From Bacteroidota bacterium (GTDB lineage: Bacteria; Bacteroidota; Bacteroidia; Chitinophagales; UBA2359): a stretch of 5,046 nucleotides of DNA. The position numbers and the translations under genes were made by a program. Positions 1 to 5,046 of the stretch are shown in pieces. Where the stretch lies: the NCBI GenBank assembly GCA_020629895.1, contig JAHDCM010000303.1, forward strand, positions 1-5,046, written 5' to 3'. Each line of letters starts with the position of its first letter. Position 1 is the stretch's first letter. The notes under the pieces were generated by a model. The model did no database searches. It had not been told where the DNA came from and saw only the letters and a program-made list of their open reading frames with translations.

Positions 1-1
1 T

Positions 2-127
2 CTATTTGATATTGATTTTGGAGATGGCACACAGGATGCGCATAAGGATGCACAAACATTGCAGATGCGGTTTGAGACGGGTGAAGGAGCCGAAAAGCGG
101 AAGTATCAGTTGGAGATGGCGAAGTAG
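2..127 (+). CDS. C-terminal end of an unrecognised protein (partial at 5' end)
   Basis: The frame beginning at base 2 is open to a TAG at 125-127 and gives 41 residues, starting LFDIDFGDGTQDAHKDAQ and ending KRKYQLEMAK. The composition is hydrophilic and charged, as expected for a soluble C-terminus, and the codon choice resembles that of the genes downstream. The +1 frame stops at base 7. The +3 frame is open to 134 but yields an arginine- and tryptophan-rich peptide that looks non-coding. I do not recognise a family, and the fragment shows no catalytic motif, membrane segment or sorting signal. The last 11 bases, including the stop, recur at 153-163. The reading frame is fairly convincing, but its function is unknown. 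Confidence 0.5.
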   Translation, partial: LFDIDFGDGTQDAHKDAQTLQMRFETGEGAEKRKYQLEMAK

Positions 128-163
128 TGCGTGAGGGATAGTAGTGGTAGCTTGGCGAAGTAG
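117..163 (+). repeat. 11-base direct repeat spanning a stop codon
   Basis: The sequence TGGCGAAGTAG occurs at 117-127, where it ends the upstream gene, and again at 153-163. The two copies are offset by 36 bases. A shorter relative, GTGAAGTA, begins at 172. This may be a remnant of a local duplication or the edge of a degenerate repeat element; chance is not excluded at this length. Confidence 0.4.
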
Positions 164-236
164 CTGCTTTTGTGAAGTAAGGACTAGCAGGGCTGACAGC
201 GGAAGACACTGCTAGGACTATACTGAACTAGCTGCT
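161..236. repeat. Small imperfect inverted repeat bounded by 8-base direct repeats
   Basis: TAGCTGCT occurs at 161-168 and at 229-236. Between the copies, CTAGCAG (184-190) is complementary to CTGCTAG (209-215) across an 18-base loop that itself contains GCT/AGC (192-194 and 198-200). Outside the 7-bp stem the arms pair only partly. There is no T-tract, so this does not look like a terminator. It could be a degraded palindromic element; support is weak. Confidence 0.3.
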
Positions 237-264
237 ATGAGACAACTACAAACGGATAGCCCGA

Positions 265-343
265 CGTGTATCAAAAAAGCGCAGTATTTTACTCTCGCCA
301 GCATCCTCGCTGGTCGCAAAATACTGCGCTTTTTTGATACACG
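265..343. repeat. 26-bp perfect inverted repeat (long hairpin), possible bidirectional terminator
   Basis: Bases 265-290 are an exact reverse complement of 318-343. The 27-base centre carries a second small stem, GCCAGC (297-302) with GCTGGT (309-314, one G-T pair) around ATCCTC. Within the arms, an A6 run at 273-278, a GCGCAGTATTTT stem segment at 279-290 and the matching T6 run at 330-335 give an A-tract/stem/T-tract layout that could terminate transcription from both sides. The pairing continues through the A/T tracts for eight more bases, which is not needed in a terminator and is more like a dispersed palindromic element. The hairpin itself is certain from the sequence; its role is inferred. 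Confidence 0.75.
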
Positions 344-363
344 ACACGCCCAGGGTATTTGAT

Positions 364-439
364 GAAGGAATGAATGGATGAGTGAGTAGATACGTTTTGT
401 AAAACGTATTAATGAGTAAATGACTGGATGAATAAATCA
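364..439. repeat. Degenerate period-4 tract (GAAT/GGAT/GAGT type)
   Basis: From 364 the sequence reads in four-base units GAAG-GAAT-GAAT-GGAT-GAGT-GAGT. After a 20-base palindrome a related series follows from 410: TAAT-GAGT-AAAT-GACT-GGAT-GAAT-AAAT. The units are related but not identical, so this is an aged or selected simple-sequence tract and not a fresh microsatellite. It lies just upstream of the candidate promoter of the receptor gene. Confidence 0.5.
390..409. promoter_or_regulatory. 20-base palindrome, possible operator
   Basis: ATACGTTTT (390-398) and AAAACGTAT (401-409) are exact reverse complements separated by GT. The two-base centre suits a dimeric DNA-binding protein better than an RNA hairpin. 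It lies about 35 bases upstream of the first candidate TTTG box of the receptor promoter, a position compatible with an activator or repressor site. No specific regulator can be named. Confidence 0.35.
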
Positions 440-442
440 TTG

Positions 443-487
443 TTTGGGGGTGCTGTTTGGACACTTAATACATTTTTCCTATCTTAC
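443..487 (+). promoter_or_regulatory. Candidate Bacteroidota-type promoter of the TonB receptor gene
   Basis: The known promoter of this phylum is TTTG near -33 and TAnnTTTG near -7. Two overlapping registers fit in part: TTTG at 443-446 with TACATTTT at 469-476 (22-base spacer), and TTTG at 456-459 with TATCTTAC at 480-487 (20-base spacer). Either would give a leader of roughly 90 to 100 bases carrying the inverted repeat at 508-552. Neither -7 box is complete, so the choice is open. Confidence 0.35.
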
Positions 488-507
488 TATGGTATGACCT
501 GCCTCCT

Positions 508-552
508 TGTCTAACAACACATTTTACATTCCTAAATTCATTGTGTTAGACA
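508..552 (+). promoter_or_regulatory. Inverted repeat in the presumed leader of the TonB receptor gene
   Basis: TGTCTAACA (508-516) and TGTTAGACA (544-552) are exact reverse complements with a 27-base A/T-rich spacer. The right arm ends 28 bases before the ATG at 581. It could form a leader stem-loop or be two half-sites for a regulator, for example one that responds to the receptor's ligand or to iron. It does not match a Fur box that I can recognise. Confidence 0.4.
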
Positions 553-580
553 TCATTTCCTTATTATTTAAAAACAGATT

Positions 581-3301
581 ATGAAACAACTAATACTTTT
601 TATGTTGTTAATGGTAAGTTGTACCCTTGTAATGGCGCAGCATACAGTGACAGGTACCGTGGTGGATACCGATGGAGAGCCAATTGTGGGGGTAAATGTA
701 GTAGAAAGTGGCACAGATAATGGCACAACAACCAATGTGGATGGAGCTTTTTCATTGACAGTCGCTTCTTCTACTTCTAGGATCTCTTTTAGCTATATTG
801 GGTATGATGCAAGAGAGGTTGTTTTGACGGGACAGAATGAATTGAAAGTGACATTGGCAGAGGGTTTAACATTAGGTGAAATTATGGTGGTAGGGTCGCG
901 TAATGCGAACCGTTCGGCAACCGATTCGCCAGCACCCATTGATATTATTGATGTGGCCGAGATTGCCAATGCCAGCGGAAAGGTAGAAATCAACCAGATT
1001 ATGCAGTATGCGGCTCCTTCTTTTAATGCGACGAAGCAGTCGGGATCAGATGGGGCAGATCATATTGATCCTGCTTCTTTGCGCGGCTTGGGGCCTGACC
1101 AAACGTTGGTATTAATTAATGGAAAAAGACGGCATCAATCGTCGTTGGTGAATGTATTTGGTACAAGAGGACGTGGTAATACGGGTACGGATTTGAATGC
1201 GATTCCTGCTTCGGCAATTAAGCGAATAGAGGTATTGCGTGATGGGGCTTCGGCACAGTATGGATCGGATGCCATTGCAGGGGTCATCAATATTGTTTTG
1301 AAAGATCAAACCGATGGCTTGTCGGGTGGTGTTACTTATGGAGCTTATAGTACAAATGTAGGAGGAGATTTTGCCCAACAGATTTTTGATACACAAGATG
1401 GTTGGGAACCTGAATTATTCAATGTTGAAGGTAAAAATCGTATTGATGGGGAAGAAAAAAGCTTTGATGGTAACACGACTAAAATTGATTTGAACTATGG
1501 TGCTGGATTAGGCAATAAAGGTGGTTATATGAATGTCACTGCTGAGTATTTAACAAGACAACGTACCTTGCGTCCTAGTTTTTCGTGGCGGAAAGGTTAT
1601 GGCTCGGCTGCAGTAGATCAATTCCAATTTATGGCCAATATGTCGATGCCTTTAACAAGCAATACCGAATTATACGCTTTTGGTGGACGTGGACATCGTG
1701 ATACAGATGCTTTTGCGTTTACGAGAAGTGCGCCAGGCCCAGATAGTGAAGATGGTGATTCGCGTTCGGTACCTAGTCTCTATCCCAATGGTTTTTCACC
1801 ACATATTACTTCAGTGATTGTTGATAATTCGGTAACAGCGGGTATTCGTCACCAATTGCAAAGAGGGTGGAGTGCTAATCTGAGTCATACTTATGGTGAT
1901 AATCGGTTCCATTATTTTATTACTGGCTCCAATAATGCCTCTTTAGGGGCAGCTTCTCCTACTGATTTTGATGCAGGAGGACATAGTTTAAATATGAATG
2001 TCACTTCACTTGATTTTTCGAAGTATAATGACAATGTCCTTTCGGGTTTAAACATTGCTTTTGGTACTGAATTTAGGGCAGAAAATTTCCAAATTTTTGC
2101 GGGAGAAGAAGCCTCTTATGCGAGTTATGATACCAATGGGGTAGCGATCACCAATGCGGCTATCCAATCGCCTTATATCAATGAGTTTGGACAACAACCT
2201 TCGGGAGGTTCTCAGGGTTTTCCAGGGTATAGTCCTTCCAATGAAGTAGATCGTAATCGTTCAAATATCGGATTTTATGGAGACGCTGAATTGAATGTAA
2301 CGGATGCGTTCTTAGTGGGCGCGGCTTTGCGATATGAAAATTATAGCGACTTTGGAAATACCTTTAATTACAAATTGGCTTCTCGCTATAAAGTAGCTGA
2401 TTTCTTAACATTAAGAGCTTCTCTTTCTTCTGGTTTTAGGGCCCCTTCACTCGTACAAATTCACTATAACCTACTCTTTAACAATATCGTAGGAAACTCC
2501 TCTTTACGTACCCTCTTAGCCTCAAATACAAGTACGGTAGCTAAAGCATTTGGTATTGAGTCATTGAAAGAAGAAACGGCTCAAAACTATGCAGTCGGAT
2601 TTAGTTTCAAAAAGTCGGGCTTTACAGCAACGATTGACGGATATATGATTGATGTGAAAGACCGTATTATTTTGACTGATATTTTTGACGCCGCTAGTTT
2701 GGGAGTAGGTGCAGAAGCAGCACAATTTTTTGCCAATGGAGTGGATACTCGTACTACTGGTGTGGATATTGTATTGAATTATCGTACCTTGATAGGTGAT
2801 AACTCTTCGATAGATGTAGGCGTTGCTGGAAATATCAATAATACCGAGATCCAAGCCATCAATTCGGGTAGTTTGAATGAGTTTACCTTCTTTGGTCCTT
2901 TCTCACAAGCTTACTTGGAGGCGGCGGCTCCTGATTTCAAATTTGGGATTAATGCGGCTTATACGCGAGATAAATTACGCGCTTCGATTGGCTGGACACA
3001 ATTTAGTGAGGTGCAACTACAAGATTTCCAATGGGTTGACTCGCCAGCGACCAACCAAGCAGAAGCAGACGCACTTTATGAAAAGGCAACGGATGTGTAT
3101 AAGGCGGCAGGTACATTGGATTTGAGTGTAGGTTACCAAATCTTAGATCAACTTAACCTTACTATCGGAGCTAATAACTTATTAAATGCTTCTCCGACTC
3201 CTCAATATGATGGCTGGACGGATCAAGGAGGGTTTAATGATTCAGTACAAATGGGATCAGATGGCATGTATTTGTTTGGGCGTATTGGTTTTAAATTCTA
3301 A
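581..3301 (+). CDS. TonB-dependent outer-membrane receptor with N-terminal carboxypeptidase-D-like domain
   Basis: This is a complete 906-residue outer-membrane importer driven by the TonB-ExbB-ExbD system; its ligand is unknown. Residues 1-19 form a signal peptide (MKQLILFMLLMV core, cleavage probably after VMA). Residues 21-95 form a carboxypeptidase-regulatory-like domain (VTGTVVDTDGEPIVGVNV, DG-FSL, SYIGY). A TonB-box-like stretch EIMVVGSR lies at 100-107. The plug spans about 110-240, with LRGLGPDQTLVLINGKRRH (167-185) and RIEVLRDGASAQYGSDAIAG (215-234). The rest is a 22-strand-type barrel with GFRAPSL (618-624), GANNLLNASPTPQ (863-875) and a terminal phenylalanine. The start at 581 gives the intact signal peptide; the leader is A/T-rich without a Shine-Dalgarno, as is usual in Bacteroidota. 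The gene ends in tandem stops (TAATAA). No SusD partner follows, so a SusC-type glycan importer is unlikely. A siderophore or other small-ligand receptor is possible but unproven. Confidence 0.95.
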   Translation: MKQLILFMLLMVSCTLVMAQHTVTGTVVDTDGEPIVGVNVVESGTDNGTTTNVDGAFSLTVASSTSRISFSYIGYDAREVVLTGQNELKVTLAEGLTLGEIMVVGSRNANRSATDSPAPIDIIDVAEIANASGKVEINQIMQYAAPSFNATKQSGSDGADHIDPASLRGLGPDQTLVLINGKRRHQSSLVNVFGTRGRGNTGTDLNAIPASAIKRIEVLRDGASAQYGSDAIAGVINIVLKDQTDGLSGGVTYGAYSTNVGGDFAQQIFDTQDGWEPELFNVEGKNRIDGEEKSFDGNTTKIDLNYGAGLGNKGGYMNVTAEYLTRQRTLRPSFSWRKGYGSAAVDQFQFMANMSMPLTSNTELYAFGGRGHRDTDAFAFTRSAPGPDSEDGDSRSVPSLYPNGFSPHITSVIVDNSVTAGIRHQLQRGWSANLSHTYGDNRFHYFITGSNNASLGAASPTDFDAGGHSLNMNVTSLDFSKYNDNVLSGLNIAFGTEFRAENFQIFAGEEASYASYDTNGVAITNAAIQSPYINEFGQQPSGGSQGFPGYSPSNEVDRNRSNIGFYGDAELNVTDAFLVGAALRYENYSDFGNTFNYKLASRYKVADFLTLRASLSSGFRAPSLVQIHYNLLFNNIVGNSSLRTLLASNTSTVAKAFGIESLKEETAQNYAVGFSFKKSGFTATIDGYMIDVKDRIILTDIFDAASLGVGAEAAQFFANGVDTRTTGVDIVLNYRTLIGDNSSIDVGVAGNINNTEIQAINSGSLNEFTFFGPFSQAYLEAAAPDFKFGINAAYTRDKLRASIGWTQFSEVQLQDFQWVDSPATNQAEADALYEKATDVYKAAGTLDLSVGYQILDQLNLTIGANNLLNASPTPQYDGWTDQGGFNDSVQMGSDGMYLFGRIGFKF

Positions 3302-3338
3302 TAAAAATTGCATGTCATAACCTATTGATTATTTGTTA

Positions 3339-3370
3339 GGGAGTATCGAAAAGGTACTCCCTTTTTTTTT
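3339..3370 (+). terminator. Intrinsic terminator of the TonB receptor gene
   Basis: GGGAGTATC (3339-3347) pairs with GGTACTCCC (3353-3361), including one T-G pair, around the loop GAAAA. Nine T residues follow at 3362-3370. It starts 37 bases after the first stop codon. This is a textbook rho-independent terminator and argues that the downstream gene has its own promoter. Confidence 0.9.
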
Positions 3371-3375
3371 GCTTG

Positions 3376-3545
3376 GGAATGAAGATAAATAACTTTACAA
3401 TTATTTGGGTAGATTATTTTTGTTCCTAGCAAGGCAGAAAACGTAGGCATACTTCCTATAGCGAGCCAACAGATGCGAGGCTTTCTAACACAGCTAGGGA
3501 CAAAAAGAAGCAACGAAAAATGTAAAATTATTTAATCCTCATTCC
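3376..3545. repeat. Long nested imperfect inverted repeat (palindromic element or structured RNA)
   Basis: The outer arms, about 3376-3399 and 3521-3545, are near-perfect reverse complements (GGAATGA-GAT-AAATAA-TTTACA shared, with two substitutions and one extra base). The inner arms, TTTTTGTTCCTAGC (3417-3430) and GCTAGGGACAAAAA (3493-3506), pair over 14 positions with one T-G pair. Inside these, AGAAA (3436-3440) pairs with TTTCT (3482-3486) and GCAT (3447-3450) with ATGC (3473-3476). The whole 170-base block can fold into one long interrupted hairpin. It begins five bases after the T-tract of the receptor terminator and ends 66 bases before the tolC-like start. It lacks a transposase gene. 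A non-autonomous mobile palindrome, an untranslated leader structure or a small RNA are all possible. Confidence 0.65.
3415..3422 (+). promoter_or_regulatory. TAnnTTTG match inside the inverted-repeat element
   Basis: TATTTTTG at 3415-3422 is an exact match to the Bacteroidota -7 box TAnnTTTG. The best -33 partner is TTTA at 3394-3397 with a 17-base spacer, a short and imperfect fit. If active, it would transcribe the core of the element and give the tolC-like gene a leader of about 180 bases. The surrounding A/T richness makes a chance match plausible. Confidence 0.25.
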
Positions 3546-3548
3546 TTG

Positions 3549-3580
3549 TTTGCCAATCTTCAGAAATTGACGTAATTTCA
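3549..3580 (+). promoter_or_regulatory. Candidate promoter of the TolC-family gene
   Basis: TTTG at 3549-3552 is followed after 20 bases by TAATTTCA at 3573-3580, which keeps the TA and first TT of the TAnnTTTG consensus but not its last two bases. A start near 3587 would leave a leader of about 25 bases before the ATG at 3612. The site lies just outside the inverted-repeat element, so the element would sit upstream of this promoter and not in the transcript. Confidence 0.35.
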
Positions 3581-3611
3581 AGGTTCAGAGGAAAAAATAA
3601 ACTAGGATGTT

Positions 3612-5046
3612 ATGAAGCTATTTCAACGATTTTTTTGGGGGACAGTAATGATGGCTTGTTTGTATATAGGAACAGTAGAGGCGCAAAGCACCGAAACGAA
3701 AGTATGGTCAGTAGCAGATTGCCTACAATATGCACGAGATCATAATGTACAGTTGAAGCAGTTGGGCTTAGGAGTACAATCGGCTGAATCGAATTTATTA
3801 CAGAGTAGGCGCGAGATGTTGCCCAATGCGAATGCCAATTTGAGAAATGGCATTAATGTAGGAAGTGGTATTGACCCTTCTACGAATAATTTTGTGACTG
3901 AAACGATCCGTTCTCAACAGTGGACAGTCGGAAGTACTTATACGCTGTTTAATGGCATGCAGCGCAAAAATACAATTGAACAACGCAAAGTACAGTTGGC
4001 ATTGTCTGAAACCGATCAAAGTGTCTATTTGAATGATTTGGACTTTAATATCCTATCAGCCTACTTGCAAATTTTACTAGCAGAAGAACAGCTAATAGTA
4101 CTAAACAAGCAAGCAGAGTTGACAAAAAAAAGTTATGAGCAAACGAATAAACTGGTACGTGCTGGCTTGCTTCCTGCGGGTGATTTGTTGAATATGGAGG
4201 CACAAATGGCCAATGATACACTGAATATTGTGAATGGAGAGAATGCAATTGCGAGTGCTTATTTGGTGCTATCACAGGTGCTAGATTTTTATGGCGAAAT
4301 GGAAGTAGAAAAACCAGCAGTTGTGCCACCTAGTTTGTCAGAATTGGAAGGGCGTGATCCGAGTTTGATTTATGAAAGAGCTTTAGATTTACAACCGACT
4401 ATCCGAGCCGCACAATTGCGAAGAGAAATTGCAGAACAGGATTTAAAAATTGCAGAAGGAGCGCGTTACCCAACCATTTCTTTAGGTGCCTCTATGGGTA
4501 CCAATTATTCCTCTTTTGCTCGGCAATTGGATGAGACTATTGAGCCAGAAATTACACAAACCATCTTATTTACCGAAAGTCTCGAACCTATTTTTACACT
4601 TTCTCCCTCTTTCGAAAACACCCCTTATTTGAAGCAATTGAGTAATAATTTGGGCTACGGTTTAAGCCTCAATGTGAATGTGCCAATCTTCAATAATTAC
4701 CGTGTTAAAAATGCCATTGCCCAGTCGAAAATCAATATCGAAAATCAACGATATGGAAAAGCCATTGTAGCGAATAATTTGCGCCAAACAATTGAACGAG
4801 CTTACTTAGATGCGCGCAGTGCCTCCCAACAATATGTTTTTGCACAACGCAATGTAACAGCCCGTCAACAATCGTTGGAATATGCGGAAAAACGCTATGA
4901 CTTAGGAGCGATCAATGCTCTAGAATATTTTACAGCACAGAATAATTTGATTGCAGCCGAATTGCAATTGAAACAAGCCAAATACGAGTATATATTTCGA
5001 GTAAAAATTTTGGACTTTTATGAGGGAAAGCCATTGACAGATTTGT
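3612..5046 (+). CDS. TolC-family outer-membrane efflux protein (partial, runs off 3' edge)
   Basis: The frame is open from ATG 3612 to the window end, giving 478 residues; family members are usually about 440-500, so little is missing. TolC proteins trimerise into an outer-membrane and periplasmic duct for RND, MacAB-type ABC or type I exporters. Residues 1-24 look like a signal peptide (VEA before Q25). The first repeat covers about 32-225 (WSVADCLQYARDHNVQLK, LPNANANLR, RAGLLPAGDLLNMEAQM), and the second about 255-470 (ALDLQPTIRAAQLR, YPTISLGASMG, VPIFNNYRVKNAIAQSKI, RYDLGAINALEYFTAQNNL). The two repeats share the long-helix pattern of the family. A short AGGA lies four bases before the ATG. 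ATGs at codons 13-14 have a G-rich stretch upstream but would remove the charged n-region of the signal peptide, so 3612 is preferred. The adaptor and inner-membrane pump genes are expected downstream, but this is inference. Confidence 0.93.
   Translation, partial: MKLFQRFFWGTVMMACLYIGTVEAQSTETKVWSVADCLQYARDHNVQLKQLGLGVQSAESNLLQSRREMLPNANANLRNGINVGSGIDPSTNNFVTETIRSQQWTVGSTYTLFNGMQRKNTIEQRKVQLALSETDQSVYLNDLDFNILSAYLQILLAEEQLIVLNKQAELTKKSYEQTNKLVRAGLLPAGDLLNMEAQMANDTLNIVNGENAIASAYLVLSQVLDFYGEMEVEKPAVVPPSLSELEGRDPSLIYERALDLQPTIRAAQLRREIAEQDLKIAEGARYPTISLGASMGTNYSSFARQLDETIEPEITQTILFTESLEPIFTLSPSFENTPYLKQLSNNLGYGLSLNVNVPIFNNYRVKNAIAQSKINIENQRYGKAIVANNLRQTIERAYLDARSASQQYVFAQRNVTARQQSLEYAEKRYDLGAINALEYFTAQNNLIAAELQLKQAKYEYIFRVKILDFYEGKPLTDL

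Larger units (their letters stand above)
128..580. other. Intergenic region rich in repeats and hairpins
   Basis: This 453-base gap separates the upstream gene fragment from the TonB-dependent receptor. No convincing gene is present. The only ORF of any length runs on the minus strand (246-464) and consists largely of the arms of a hairpin and a period-4 tract. From left to right the gap holds small direct and inverted repeats (153-236), a 26-bp perfect hairpin (265-343), a degenerate tetranucleotide tract around a palindrome (364-439), a candidate promoter (443-487) and an inverted repeat in the presumed leader (508-552). Confidence 0.7.

Noticed and set aside
246..464. 72-codon minus-strand ORF
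   Set aside because: It reads through both arms of the 26-bp hairpin and the period-4 tract, giving a self-mirrored, low-complexity peptide without family features. It is a by-product of the repeats.
581..640. Possible lipoprotein signal at Cys14 of the TonB receptor (and Cys16 of the TolC-like protein)
   Set aside because: The residues before each cysteine (MVS and MMA) do not fit a good lipobox, and a signal peptidase I site with an alanine before Q lies shortly after in both proteins.
2877..3125. 82-codon + strand ORF in a second frame within the receptor gene
   Set aside because: It lies fully inside the well-supported barrel-coding frame, and its product is basic and unlike any known family.
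3322..3513. 63-codon minus-strand ORF
   Set aside because: It spans the receptor terminator and much of the inverted-repeat element, and encodes no recognisable domain. The structure of the DNA explains it better than a gene.
3607..3615. Two-codon ORF (ATG TTA TGA) overlapping the TolC-family start
   Set aside because: Too short to carry information and readily explained by chance; no repeated codons or leader-peptide features.
3798..4329. Two minus-strand ORFs opposite the TolC-family gene (3798-4019 and 4045-4329)
   Set aside because: Both are antisense to a clear TolC-family reading frame and have no family features. The second ends in a hydrophobic stretch that could mimic a membrane segment but arises from the reverse complement of amphipathic-helix codons.
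1..5046. tRNA, rRNA, CRISPR array, transposase or phage genes
   Set aside because: No cloverleaf-like segment, rRNA motif, regularly spaced repeat or recombinase reading frame was seen on either strand.

Overview
The window most likely comes from a member of the Bacteroidota with moderate to low G+C. The evidence is an outer-membrane TonB-dependent receptor with an N-terminal carboxypeptidase-D-like domain, a gene start without a Shine-Dalgarno sequence behind an A/T-rich leader, and TTTG...TA-rich pairs upstream of both main genes that resemble the promoter of this phylum. I cannot name a genus; a Saprospiria- or Cytophagia-like origin is only a guess.

Layout, all genes on the + strand: (1) bases 2-127 hold the last 41 codons of an unrecognised gene. 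(2) Bases 128-580 are non-coding and rich in structure: short repeats, a 26-bp perfect hairpin (265-343), a period-4 tract interrupted by a 20-nt palindrome (364-439), a candidate promoter (443-487) and an inverted repeat in the presumed leader (508-552). (3) Bases 581-3301 encode a complete 906-residue TonB-dependent receptor, closed by a strong intrinsic terminator (3339-3370). (4) Bases 3371-3611 are non-coding and dominated by a long, nested, imperfect inverted repeat (3376-3545), followed by a candidate promoter. (5) Bases 3612-5046 encode a TolC-family outer-membrane efflux protein that is still open at the window edge.

The receptor imports an unknown ligand across the outer membrane using TonB energy. 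The TolC-like protein is the outer-membrane exit duct of a tripartite exporter whose other parts probably lie downstream. The terminator and the 310-base gap suggest that the two are separate transcription units, so a shared pathway cannot be claimed. Both genes are ordinary for the phylum. What merits a second look is the non-coding DNA, where two large inverted-repeat structures of different type (265-343 and 3376-3545) look like dispersed palindromic elements or structured RNAs. No complete novel system is visible in the coding content.
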